Below, one piece after another: positions 1 through 7,499 of a DNA stretch of 64,000 nt. The notes under the pieces are model-generated. The model did no database searches, had not been told where the DNA came from, and saw only the letters and a list, made by a program, of their open reading frames with translations. This stretch comes from Massilia sp. Root351 (GTDB lineage: Bacteria; Pseudomonadota; Gammaproteobacteria; Burkholderiales; Burkholderiaceae_D). Numbering within the stretch: position 1 is the first letter of the stretch; each line of letters opens with the position of its first letter. A program made the position numbers and the translations under genes. The stretch covers positions 125,126 through 189,125 of the forward strand of contig NZ_LMDJ01000032.1 in NCBI RefSeq assembly GCF_001425045.1, given 5' to 3'.

Positions 1-1
1 C

Positions 2-295
2 GGCGAGCAGCAGATGCTGGCCATGGCGCGCGCGCTGATGTGCCACCCGACGCTGCTGCTGCTGGACGAGCCGTCGATGGGCCTGTCGCCCATCATGGTC
101 GACAAGATCTTCGAAGTGATCCGCAACGTCTCGAAGGAGGGCATCACCATCCTGCTGGTCGAGCAGAACGCCAAGCTGGCGCTGCAGGCGGCGCACCGCG
201 GCTACGTGATGGACTCCGGCCTCATCACCATGACCGGCAACGCCAGCGATATGCTGGACGATCCGAGGGTGAAAGCCGCCTACCTTGGCGAATAG
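2..295 (+). CDS. livF: Branched-chain amino acid ABC transporter ATP-binding protein LivF (3' part)
   Basis: The window opens inside this gene, so only the last 97 codons are present. The reading frame begins with GEQQ, the end of the ABC signature motif, followed by the Walker B and D-loop region (LLLLDEPSMGLSP) and then LLVEQN, where LivF proteins carry Glu-Gln-Asn after the switch strand. The short C-terminus ending in AAYLGE is typical of LivF. In this family the protein is one of two cytoplasmic ATPases that power the LivHM permease for leucine, isoleucine and valine uptake. The rest of the operon lies upstream, outside the window. Confidence 0.9.
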   Translation, partial: GEQQMLAMARALMCHPTLLLLDEPSMGLSPIMVDKIFEVIRNVSKEGITILLVEQNAKLALQAAHRGYVMDSGLITMTGNASDMLDDPRVKAAYLGE

Positions 296-301
296 CAAAA
301 T

Positions 302-347
302 GGGGTCAGGGTTCATTTTGCCGTGACGGAAAATTAACCCTGGCCCC
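302..347. repeat. GGGGTC-type palindromic element after livF
   Basis: A long imperfect inverted repeat fills the gap between livF and the next gene. The outer arms GGGGTCAGGGTT (302-313) and AACCCTGGCCCC (336-347) pair at 11 of 12 positions plus one G-T wobble. Inner arms at 315-323 and 327-334 pair with a single bulge around a TGA loop. It could act as the livF operon terminator, but it lacks a clean T-run. Its GGGGTC core is shared with two elements near 49 kb, which suggests a REP-like family (inference). Confidence 0.6.
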
Positions 348-390
348 GTTATGATTTACACTGGTGGCTCCCCGCTACGGAGCCGCCCGC

Positions 391-1446
391 ATGAGTCTCA
401 AGTCGCTGCCTGAACTGCTTACACTGGAACAGCTGATCGAGGATGGCGGGGACTTGCTGAAGGCCAGCGTGGCCTGCACGGTGGCGGCAGACAGCCAGCA
501 GTTCCCGGTCTATCTGCTGACCATGGGCAGCAGCGACCCGGCCGCGCCGGCACTGGGTTTCTTCGGCGGCATCCACGGCCTGGAGCGCATCGGCACCCAG
601 GTTCTCCTTTCCTTTCTTCAAAGCCTGGTGGCGCGTTCGCGCTGGGACCACGGCCTGCACCACTTGCTGCAGAGCGTGCGCCTGGTGTTCATGCCGCTGG
701 TGAATCCGGGCGGCATGTGGCAGGCCACGCGCTGCAATCCGCAAGGCGTCGACCTGATGCGCAACTCGCCGGTGCAGGCCAGCGAGCGCGTGCCTTTCCT
801 GCTGGGCGGGCAGCGTGCCACGCCCATGCTGCCGTGGTACCGGGGCGCGTTCGGCGCGCCCATGGAAGCCGAGAGCCGCGCCGTGTGCGAGGTGGTGGAG
901 CGCGAACTGCTGCCGCGCCAGTTCAGCCTGAGCCTGGATTGCCATTCCGGCTTCGGCCTGCGCGACCGCATCTGGTTTCCGCATGCGCACACCCGCACGC
1001 CGATCGCGCACCTGCCCGAGATCGCGGCGCTGGAGGAGCTGTTTACGGCCAGCTATCCGCACCACAACTACACCTTCGAGCCGCAGAGCCTGCAATACCG
1101 CACCCATGGCGACTTGTGGGACCACCTCTACCTGAGGTTCGAGCGCGGCGGCGCGCGCAGCGGCGAGGCCGAGGGGCATGACAGGGTATTCCTGCCGCTG
1201 ACGCTGGAGATGGGCTCGTGGCTGTGGGTGAAGAAGAATCCGCGCCAGCTGTTTTCCCGCCTGGGCGCCTTCAATCCGACCGCCGCGCACCGCCTGCAGC
1301 GCGTGCTGCGCAGCCACCTGGTGTGGTTCGAGTTCTTGATGCGGGCGGCCAATGCGCATGCGCGCTGGCTGCCGGACGCGCCGGCGCGGCTGCATCAGCG
1401 CAAGCGCGCGCTGGCGCGCTGGTACGGGCTGGGAGCGGCGGCATGA
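391..1446 (+). CDS. M14-type zinc carboxypeptidase family protein
   Basis: The protein has 351 residues if it starts at the ATG at 391; a GTG at 364 would add nine. Zinc-carboxypeptidase (M14) hallmarks are visible in order: HGLE (HxxE zinc ligands), NPGG followed by a GVDLMRN segment (substrate-binding region), LDCHSG (third zinc ligand His) and LTLEMGSW (catalytic Glu). No signal peptide is visible, so a cytoplasmic role in peptide or modified amino acid hydrolysis is likely, but the substrate cannot be told from sequence. The stop codon overlaps the next start (ATGA), indicating translational coupling with the downstream alpha/beta hydrolase. Confidence 0.78.
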   Translation: MSLKSLPELLTLEQLIEDGGDLLKASVACTVAADSQQFPVYLLTMGSSDPAAPALGFFGGIHGLERIGTQVLLSFLQSLVARSRWDHGLHHLLQSVRLVFMPLVNPGGMWQATRCNPQGVDLMRNSPVQASERVPFLLGGQRATPMLPWYRGAFGAPMEAESRAVCEVVERELLPRQFSLSLDCHSGFGLRDRIWFPHAHTRTPIAHLPEIAALEELFTASYPHHNYTFEPQSLQYRTHGDLWDHLYLRFERGGARSGEAEGHDRVFLPLTLEMGSWLWVKKNPRQLFSRLGAFNPTAAHRLQRVLRSHLVWFEFLMRAANAHARWLPDAPARLHQRKRALARWYGLGAAA

Positions 1447-2231
1447 ACTGGGTATTCCTGCGCGGGCTGATGCGCGAGAGCCGGCACTGGGGCGAGTTCC
1501 CGGACCAGTTCCGCGCGGCGCTGCCTGAGGCCGACATCGTGACGCCGGATCTGCCCGGCAACGGCGCCAACCGGCATCTGCGCAGCCCGCTGTCGGTGCA
1601 GGGCATGGTGGAGGCTTGCCGCGCCGGCCTGCGCGCGCGCGGCAAGCAGGGTCCGTACAACTTGCTGGCGCTGTCGCTGGGGGCGATGGTGGCGGTGCAG
1701 TGGCAGGCCAGCTATCCGGACGAGGTGGCGCGCTGCGTGCTGCTCAATACCAGCATGCGGCCGTTCAGCCGCTTTTACCAGCGCTTGCGCTGGCAGAACT
1801 ACCCGGCCATCGTGCGGCAGCTGGTGCTGGGCGGGGCGCGGCGCCAGGAGCAACTGGCGCTCAGACTTACCAGCGTGGTCCACGGCGGCGACACGCGCGA
1901 CAGCGAATTGCTCAAGCGCTGGATCGACTATCACAACGAGTTTCCCGTCTCGCGCCTGAACGCGCTGCGCCAGCTGACGGCTGCGGCGCGCTTCCATGCC
2001 CCGCAGCGCCACCGCGGCGCGGCGCCGCTGCTGGTGCTGGCGGGCGCGCGCGACGGCCTGGTCGATCCACGGTGTTCGCAGCGCCTGGCGCAGGCATGGG
2101 GGGCGGATTACCGCGTGCATCCGGACGCGGGGCACGACCTGCCGCTGGACGACGGCCCGTGGGTGGCGCGGCAGGTGGCGCAGTGGCTGGCGGCGCAGGA
2201 CGAAAAAAAGCCCCGGACGAGCCGGGGCTGA
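1443..2231 (+). CDS. Alpha/beta-fold hydrolase
   Basis: This 262-residue protein starts at the ATG that overlaps the stop of the upstream peptidase. The fold's catalytic elements are visible: a nucleophile elbow ALSLGAM (Ser in xSxG, with the first Gly of the usual GxSxG replaced), an acid in LAGARDGLVDP, and a catalytic His in DAGHDLPLDD near the C-terminus. The N-terminal strand is followed by PDLPGNG, typical of the oxyanion-hole side. The substrate is unknown. The last codons (EKKPRTSRG) coincide with the rho-independent terminator of the convergent phasin gene, so the C-terminal residues are encoded by a hairpin. Confidence 0.75.
   Translation: MNWVFLRGLMRESRHWGEFPDQFRAALPEADIVTPDLPGNGANRHLRSPLSVQGMVEACRAGLRARGKQGPYNLLALSLGAMVAVQWQASYPDEVARCVLLNTSMRPFSRFYQRLRWQNYPAIVRQLVLGGARRQEQLALRLTSVVHGGDTRDSELLKRWIDYHNEFPVSRLNALRQLTAAARFHAPQRHRGAAPLLVLAGARDGLVDPRCSQRLAQAWGADYRVHPDAGHDLPLDDGPWVARQVAQWLAAQDEKKPRTSRG
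2203..2229 (-). terminator. phaP rho-independent terminator, inside the hydrolase coding sequence
   Basis: A perfect 8-bp stem (AGCCCCGG at 2209-2216 with CCGGGGCT at 2222-2229) has a 5-nt loop. On the minus strand it is followed by seven T residues (2203-2209 read as A on the plus strand). The orientation fits termination of the phasin transcript. Confidence 0.85.
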
Positions 2232-2313
2232 TGAAGGACATCCGCCAGAGAGGACACCACGGATGCCGAGGAGACCAGAGCGGAGCCGGCCTATGCGGCC
2301 GGCGCTTCATGCA

Positions 2314-2877
2314 TTACTTCTTGGCAGCCGGAGCAACCTTGGAAGCGGCAGCGGCGAACTGGTTCACGGCGGCGTTCAGGTTGGTTTCGATGGCTTCGCC
2401 AGCTTGCTTGGCGGACTTGGTGAATTGCTCGTAACCGGCGCTGGCGTTGCCCAGGGTCGATTTCAGCAGGGCGATCGCGTTTTCCGAACCGGCTGGTGCG
2501 TTCTTGCTCACTTCGTCAACCAGCGAGATTACTTTGCGGTTGGTTTCGGCGATTTGCGTTTCAGCGGCACGGCTGAATTCAGCCTGGGTGCCGGAAGCGA
2601 TGGCTGCCAGATGACGGCCGTAGGCAATGGTTTTCTCGGCGGTTGGCTGAACCTGGGCGGCAGCCAGCGAGAAGAATTCTTGTGGATCCTTAGCCGACAG
2701 CAGCTGCTTGGCGGCAACCGAGGACTCTTCCAGCGAAGCTTTGGCGGCGGTCAGGTTCAGGTCGACCAGCTTTTCCACGCCTTCGAAGGCTTTGGCGGTC
2801 AGCGACGAGAAGATCGCGAATTGGCTCTCAAAGTTGGCTTTGGTCGCATTGGAAAATTGCTCAGGGATAGAAAACAT
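2314..2877 (-). CDS. phaP: Phasin family protein (PHA granule-associated)
   Basis: A 187-residue, almost entirely helical protein rich in Ala, Lys, Glu and Gln, with no Cys. It begins MFSIPEQF, a typical phasin N-terminus, and ends in a lysine-tipped Ala-rich tail (APAAKK), matching the Phasin_2/PhaP family in length and composition. Phasins coat polyhydroxyalkanoate granules in the cytoplasm and control granule size. A GGAGAT ribosome site precedes the ATG. The gene stands alone, with a strong terminator downstream and a dyad-rich upstream region, consistent with a highly expressed, separately regulated gene. No other pha genes are in the window. Confidence 0.92.
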   Translation of the reverse strand: MFSIPEQFSNATKANFESQFAIFSSLTAKAFEGVEKLVDLNLTAAKASLEESSVAAKQLLSAKDPQEFFSLAAAQVQPTAEKTIAYGRHLAAIASGTQAEFSRAAETQIAETNRKVISLVDEVSKNAPAGSENAIALLKSTLGNASAGYEQFTKSAKQAGEAIETNLNAAVNQFAAAASKVAPAAKK

Positions 2878-2982
2878 GTAAATCTCCAGTCTTGAAGTGA
2901 TTTAAGCGATGTAAGCGTTAGATGCTGCTGAAAGCTACCTGCAGTAAAACGATGACGCGATTCTTTCAGGCCGAACAACAAA

Positions 2983-3053
2983 TTGTGCAACGCAACAAAC
3001 CCGATTTTACGGACTTAAATATTTAAGTCAAGCGATTTTTGTGCGTTGCACAA
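2983..3053. promoter_or_regulatory. Nested dyads upstream of phaP (candidate PhaR-type operator)
   Basis: A perfect 12-bp inverted repeat (TTGTGCAACGCA at 2983-2994 and TGCGTTGCACAA at 3042-3053) flanks a perfect 18-bp AT-rich palindrome (GACTTAAAT/ATTTAAGTC at 3012-3029). The nearest minus-strand gene is phaP, about 105 bp away. PhaR repressors in other bacteria bind TGC-rich dyads upstream of phasin genes, so PhaR is the leading candidate, but this is inference. Confidence 0.5.
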
Positions 3054-3104
3054 AGGAACCTACTCGGGCCGGTTTGCCCTGTATTTCCGGGCGGAACGAT
3101 GGAA

Positions 3105-3118
3105 TTGATGTAGATCAA
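3105..3118. promoter_or_regulatory. Perfect FNR/Anr-type box
   Basis: TTGAT-GTAG-ATCAA matches the FNR/Anr consensus TTGAT-N4-ATCAA at every fixed position. It lies 127 bp before the DMT exporter start and about 230 bp before phaP. The sequence match is direct; occupancy and the regulated gene are unknown. Confidence 0.5.
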
Positions 3119-3245
3119 CTTTGCTGCACCCGCAGCAGGACGAGGCCCGCCCCCGGATGCCGAGGCCGGCGCCGTGCTAGACTCTATGGCTTCCGTGCAA
3201 CATCCACTCGCTGGCTGGGCGCGCCTGATACTTTTGGTAGTCAAT

Positions 3246-4115
3246 ATGCCCAAATCCGCTTCTTTCCTGTCACCCATTCCACTGTTTTTCGTGTTCCTGT
3301 GGAGCACCGGCTTCATTGTTGCCAAGTTCGGCTTGCCGTATGCGCCGCCGCTGACCTTCCTGCTGCTGCGCTTCCTGGGCGTGCTGGCCATCTTGCTGCC
3401 GCTGGTGCTGCTGATGCGCGCACCCTGGCCGCGCGGCAAGATCAAGGAAGTGGCGCTGGCCGGACTGCTGATGCAGGCAGGCTACCTGGCCGGCGTGTGG
3501 TGCGCCATCAAGCTGGGCATGCCGGCCGGGCTGACCGCGCTGATCGTGGGCATGCAGCCCATCCTCACGGCCATGGCTGCGCCGCTGATCGGCGAGACGG
3601 TACGGCCGCGCCAGTGGCTGGGACTGGTGTTTGGCCTGGGCGGCGTGGCGCTGGTGGTGTACGCCAAGATCACGCTGGTGGGCCTGTCCTGGCAAGCCTT
3701 GCTGCTATGCGTGTTCGCGCTGCTGTCGATTACCGTTGGCACCATGTACCAGCGCCGCCACTGCCCGCAGTTCGACTTGCGCACCGGCACCATTATTCAG
3801 TTCGCGGCATCTTTTGTGGTGGTCCTGCCATTTGCGCTGTATTTTGAAAGCTTTACTGACATACAATGGACTGTGCGCTTCGTCGGCGCGCTGGCCTGGT
3901 CCGTGCTGGCGTTGTCGATCGGCGCGATTTTCCTGCTGTTCGCACTGATACGCCGCAGCGACGCCACCCAGGTGACCAGCTTGCTGTACCTGACGCCGCC
4001 GACCACCGCCGTGATGGCCTGGCTGATGTTCGGCGAAGCCTTCAGCTTGCTGGGCGTGGCCGGGATGGCGCTGGCGGTGCTGGGCGTCGTATTTGTAGTG
4101 AAGCAACCGAAATAA
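3246..4115 (+). CDS. EamA/DMT-superfamily transporter
   Basis: The protein has 289 residues from the ATG at 3246 (MPKSASF). It shows ten hydrophobic segments in two EamA-like halves, with the typical first-helix text FLWSTGFIVAKFGLPYAPP and a repeated GAIFLL...SLLYLTPPTTAVMAW segment in the second half. These inner-membrane proteins export amino acids, metabolites or drugs; the substrate cannot be inferred here. The nitroreductase gene follows after 19 bp and may be co-transcribed. The upstream region carries an FNR-like box. Confidence 0.85.
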   Translation: MPKSASFLSPIPLFFVFLWSTGFIVAKFGLPYAPPLTFLLLRFLGVLAILLPLVLLMRAPWPRGKIKEVALAGLLMQAGYLAGVWCAIKLGMPAGLTALIVGMQPILTAMAAPLIGETVRPRQWLGLVFGLGGVALVVYAKITLVGLSWQALLLCVFALLSITVGTMYQRRHCPQFDLRTGTIIQFAASFVVVLPFALYFESFTDIQWTVRFVGALAWSVLALSIGAIFLLFALIRRSDATQVTSLLYLTPPTTAVMAWLMFGEAFSLLGVAGMALAVLGVVFVVKQPK

Positions 4116-4134
4116 GTGTTAGGAAGCGAGCCTC

Positions 4135-4830
4135 ATGATCACCACTCCAGACCAGCAGGCGGTGGATGCCGCCATCACGTCCCGGCGCTCGATCCGCGCG
4201 TTTCTGCCCACGCCGGTGGCGCGCGAAGACATCGAACAGCTGCTGCAGGTGGCCGCGCGCGCGCCGTCCGGCACCAATACCCAGCCGTGGAAAGTGTATG
4301 TGCTGACCGGCGAGAAAAAACAGCTATTGTCCGAGCGCATATTGGCCGCACATACTGATCCAGAGCAGGCGAAATTACACACTGAAGAGTATGCCTATTA
4401 CCCGCGCGAGTGGGTGTCGCCGTATGTCGACCGGCGACGCAAGGTGGGCTGGGATCTGTACGCGCTGCTGGGACTGACCCGCGACAACAAGGCCGGCATG
4501 GCAGCCCAGCACGGCCGCAACTATGCTTTCTTCGACGCCCCGGTGGGGCTGATGTTTACGATAGACCGCGTGATGGAGCAGGGGTCCTGGCTGGACTATG
4601 GCATGTTCCTGCAGAACATCATGGTGGCCGCGCGCGGGCGCGGACTCGATACCTGTCCGCAGGCGGCCTTCACCCAGTACCACAGGATTATCCGCGACGT
4701 GCTGGACTTGCCTGACCATGAAATGGTGGTGTGCGGCATGTCGCTGGGCTATGCCGACCCGGCCCGGATCGAGAATAGTTTGATAACCGAGCGCGAGCCG
4801 GCTGCGCATTTTGTTAAATTTGTAGCGTGA
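4135..4830 (+). CDS. Nitroreductase family protein
   Basis: A 231-residue flavoprotein of the nitroreductase (NfsB/FRase) fold. The N-terminal SRRSIRAF segment binds FMN phosphate, ARAPSGTNTQPWKVYV is the classic FMN-contacting motif, and a C-terminal VVCGMSLGYAD segment with a nearby basic residue closes the flavin site. The family uses NAD(P)H to reduce nitroaromatics, quinones or enones. It follows the DMT exporter by 19 bp with a purine-rich ribosome site (AGGAAGCGAG). A detoxification-plus-efflux pairing is possible but unproven. Confidence 0.88.
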   Translation: MITTPDQQAVDAAITSRRSIRAFLPTPVAREDIEQLLQVAARAPSGTNTQPWKVYVLTGEKKQLLSERILAAHTDPEQAKLHTEEYAYYPREWVSPYVDRRRKVGWDLYALLGLTRDNKAGMAAQHGRNYAFFDAPVGLMFTIDRVMEQGSWLDYGMFLQNIMVAARGRGLDTCPQAAFTQYHRIIRDVLDLPDHEMVVCGMSLGYADPARIENSLITEREPAAHFVKFVA

Positions 4831-4935
4831 ACAAGCTGTGGTTTTACGGTGCAATGCGGGATGGATTTCGCTTGCGCGGCTGTGGGGTTTTGCTACACTG
4901 CAACAAGAATAGTCTCACTGCATTGGGGAACTGAA

Positions 4936-6114
4936 ATGGTTAAATTTACCTTGGGCGCGATACTCGCCTTGCTGTGCGTCTCCTTGCCCGCGTCGGCGGC
5001 CCATGCGGGGGAGAGCGCGCGCAAGCCCGCAGTGAAGAAAAGCAAGGCCACGCCGCGCCGCCAGTCCATGGTGCTGCAGGCGGGCGCCTCGGTGCCGCGC
5101 GAGCGCACCGTGCGCCGCGTGATGGTGGTCAACGGCAAGCGCAAGGTGGTCTACCAGAAGGTGACCAATGTGGGCGAAGGCCTGGCGCGGCCGACCATGG
5201 GCGACCTGGCCGGCCTGCACCTGACGCGCGATCCGCTCGACCTGAAATCGAACGTGGCCTTTGTGCTGGACCAGGCCAATTCGGAAATCCTGTTTGAGAA
5301 GAATGCCGGCGTGGCGCTGCCGATCGCCTCCATCACCAAGATGATGACCGGCCTGGTGGTGGTGGAAGCCAACCAGGACATGAACGAGATCCTGACCGTC
5401 ACCGACGAGGACGTCGATCACGCCAAGTTCAGCAGCTCGCGCCTGCGCGTGGGCGCGCAGCTGACGCGCGCCAACATGCTGCACATTGCCCTGATGAGTT
5501 CCGAGAACCGCGCCGCGTCCGCGCTGGGCCGCCACTATCCGGGCGGCTTGCCGGCCTTCGTCGACGCGATGAACGCCAAGGCCCAGGCGCTGGGCATGAC
5601 CGACACCCACTATGTGGATTCCAGCGGCCTGTCGAAAATGAACGTGGCCAGCGCGCGCGACCTGGCCAAGCTGGCCATGGCCGCTTACCAGCATCCGGTG
5701 CTGCGCGAGTATTCCACCGACGCGAAGGCGGTGGTGGAGGCGAATGGCCGTCCGATGCAGTTCGGCACCACCAATCGCCTGATCGCCACGCCGGGCTGGG
5801 AAATCGGCCTGCAGAAAACCGGCTTCATCAACGAAGCGGGCCGCTGCATGCTGATGCAGGCGGTGATCCAGGGCCGCGCCGTGATCATGGTGCTGCTCGA
5901 CGCCAAGGGTTCCGCCGCGCGCGCCGCCGATGCGGGCCGCATGCGTAAATGGCTGGAAGCGCTGAAACCGGCCGGCTTGTCGACCGATGTGCTGGGGGGC
6001 GGCACGGTCAGTGGCGGCAACCTCGGCGGCGGCACCGTCAGCGGCGGCATGAGCCCCGCCGTCGCGGCCGACGTCAGCGGCGGCGGCAATCCTGCTTATT
6101 CCGCCGGCATGTAA
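4936..6114 (+). CDS. pbpG: D-alanyl-D-alanine endopeptidase (PBP7 type, peptidase S11)
   Basis: The protein has 392 residues from the ATG at 4936, with a signal peptide (cleavage probably after ASAAHA) and a basic Arg/Lys-rich stretch at about 27-75. The serine acyl-enzyme motifs are all present: SITK (Ser132, Lys135), SEN (189-191) and KTG (294-296). Family members cleave D-Ala-meso-DAP cross-links in periplasmic peptidoglycan. The C-terminus after the catalytic domain is an unusual glycine-rich tail with a repeated GGGTVSGG unit. Upstream in-frame start codons exist but precede the signal peptide poorly. The 3' end overlaps the convergent iclR gene by 19 bp. Confidence 0.88.
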   Translation: MVKFTLGAILALLCVSLPASAAHAGESARKPAVKKSKATPRRQSMVLQAGASVPRERTVRRVMVVNGKRKVVYQKVTNVGEGLARPTMGDLAGLHLTRDPLDLKSNVAFVLDQANSEILFEKNAGVALPIASITKMMTGLVVVEANQDMNEILTVTDEDVDHAKFSSSRLRVGAQLTRANMLHIALMSSENRAASALGRHYPGGLPAFVDAMNAKAQALGMTDTHYVDSSGLSKMNVASARDLAKLAMAAYQHPVLREYSTDAKAVVEANGRPMQFGTTNRLIATPGWEIGLQKTGFINEAGRCMLMQAVIQGRAVIMVLLDAKGSAARAADAGRMRKWLEALKPAGLSTDVLGGGTVSGGNLGGGTVSGGMSPAVAADVSGGGNPAYSAGM

Positions 6115-6875
6115 CCCAGGGTGGCGGAAATCTGGTTGGCCGTGGTGACCAGGTCTTCCAGCCATTCTTCCTGCAGGCGGTCGGCCGGCGCCGAGATCGA
6201 CAGGCCGGCGATCAGCTTGCCGCTGTCGTCGCGGATGCCGGCCGCCATGCAGCGCACACCCAGTTCCAGTTCTTCATTGTCGCGCGCATAGCCGCGCGCC
6301 CGCACCAGGCTGAGCTCGCGCTCCAGCTTGGCCAGATCCGTGATCGAATTCTTGTTGTGCCCGGCCAGTCCGGTGCGCGTGGCATAGGCGCGGATGGCTT
6401 TCGGCTCGTCCACCGACAGGAACAGCTTGCCGGTCGATGTCAGGTGCAGCGGGCCGCGTCCGCCGATGGCGCGCACCACCTGCATGCCGGAGCGCTCCGA
6501 GAAGGCGCGGTCGATGTAGACGATCTCGTCGCCCTGGCGCACCGACAGGTTGATGGTCTGCTGGGTCTTCTTGTGCAGCGAGCGCATGAAGTCCAGCGCT
6601 GCCTCGCGCACGGACAGGCGGCTCTTCACCACGTTGCCCAGTTCCAGCAGGCGCATGCCAAGGCGGTAGGTGCCCGGTTCGATGCGGTCGACAAAGCGCG
6701 TCAGCACCATGTCGTTGAGGATGCGGTGCGCGGTGGACGGGTGCAGGCCGGAAACCTTGGACAGTTCCTTCAGGCTCACCGGGTCCGGGTACTTGGCCAG
6801 CGCGTCGAGCAGGGCAACCATGCGCTCGATCACCTGGATGGTGGTTTTTTGCTCCGGAACGGATTCGATTTTCAT
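6096..6875 (-). CDS. IclR-family transcriptional regulator
   Basis: A 259-residue regulator. The winged helix-turn-helix is at about 14-75, with LKELSKVSGLHPSTAHRILN as the recognition part. The IclR effector-binding domain follows (RGPLHLTSTGKLFLS, RGYARDNEELELGVRCMAAGI). These cytoplasmic dimers usually control catabolic genes for aromatic or carboxylic acids, but no such cluster adjoins it, so the target is unknown. The gene converges on pbpG, and its last 19 bp are shared with the pbpG 3' end. The region upstream is shared with the divergent dgkA gene. Confidence 0.88.
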   Translation of the reverse strand: MKIESVPEQKTTIQVIERMVALLDALAKYPDPVSLKELSKVSGLHPSTAHRILNDMVLTRFVDRIEPGTYRLGMRLLELGNVVKSRLSVREAALDFMRSLHKKTQQTINLSVRQGDEIVYIDRAFSERSGMQVVRAIGGRGPLHLTSTGKLFLSVDEPKAIRAYATRTGLAGHNKNSITDLAKLERELSLVRARGYARDNEELELGVRCMAAGIRDDSGKLIAGLSISAPADRLQEEWLEDLVTTANQISATLGYMPAE

Positions 6876-7004
6876 GATGTGGTTGGTGCAGTGCAGTATT
6901 TAGTCTCTACTTTATACCATGATGTGAAAAAAATGGGAATTCCGGCGCGCGTTTTCCCTATGGCGAAGGCATAATGACGCAGCGTATCAAACCCGGACAG
7001 GCAT

Positions 7005-7391
7005 ATGGAACAACCAGTTAGCGAATTCAAAAGCAAAAGCGGCATCAAACGGATCTACTCCGCAGTGTTGTATTCCTTCGACGGCCTGAAGACGGCGTGG
7101 CGCCACGAGCACGCGTTCCGGCAGGAGCTGATGCTGTTCGCGGCCGGTACGGTGGTGGCGCTGCTGCTGCCGGTGTCGGCCTTCCAGAAGCTGGTGCTGG
7201 TGGCGCCGCTGGTGCTGATGCTGATCGTGGAGCTGATCAACTCCGCTATCGAAGCGGTGGTGGACCGTATTTCGCTGGAGCGCCACCCGCTGTCGAAGAA
7301 CGCCAAGGACCTGGGCAGCGCGGCCGTGCTGCTGGCCGGCCTGCTGGCGGCGCTGACCTGGACGGTGGTGCTGGTGCAGCGCTTCTGGTGA
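7005..7391 (+). CDS. dgkA: Diacylglycerol kinase
   Basis: A 128-residue small membrane kinase with three hydrophobic helices, the length of E. coli DgkA. The family signature is present: the amphipathic surface helix (AWRHEHAFRQEL), the catalytic VELINSAIEAVVD segment with its conserved Glu and Asn, and KDLGSAAVLLA on the third helix. It phosphorylates diacylglycerol in the inner membrane, recycling lipid made during periplasmic glucan or lipopolysaccharide modification. It stands between iclR (divergent) and sbp, without an obvious operon. Confidence 0.93.
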   Translation: MEQPVSEFKSKSGIKRIYSAVLYSFDGLKTAWRHEHAFRQELMLFAAGTVVALLLPVSAFQKLVLVAPLVLMLIVELINSAIEAVVDRISLERHPLSKNAKDLGSAAVLLAGLLAALTWTVVLVQRFW

Positions 7392-7409
7392 GCCCTTATG
7401 CCTTGCGCG

Positions 7410-7447
7410 TATATAAAACTGCTAAAACCTTCGTTCTCATTTATATA
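7410..7447. promoter_or_regulatory. AT-rich inverted repeat upstream of sbp
   Basis: TATATAAA (7410-7417) and TTTATATA (7440-7447) form a perfect 8-bp inverted repeat with 22 bp between arms, centred about 70 bp before the sbp start. The placement fits an operator or activator site, CysB being an obvious candidate from context. No further support is visible. Confidence 0.35.
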
Positions 7448-7499
7448 AAGCAACGATAACCTACAGCTTCTGAGGTCCTAACTACAACGGGGTATTCTG

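Larger units (their letters stand above)
2878..3245. other. Divergent intergenic region phaP / DMT exporter
   Basis: About 370 bp without a convincing gene. It contains the nested dyads at 2983-3053, a perfect FNR-type box at 3105-3118, and AT-rich sequence suited to promoters for both flanking genes. A GTG at 3174 and an ATG at 3186 would extend the exporter upstream, but the added residues do not look like part of the family. Confidence 0.6.

Noticed and set aside
1218-1442. An extended N-terminus for the alpha/beta hydrolase
   Set aside because: The extra residues are out-of-frame text of the upstream peptidase gene. The ATG at 1443 gives a normal family N-terminus and couples to the upstream stop.
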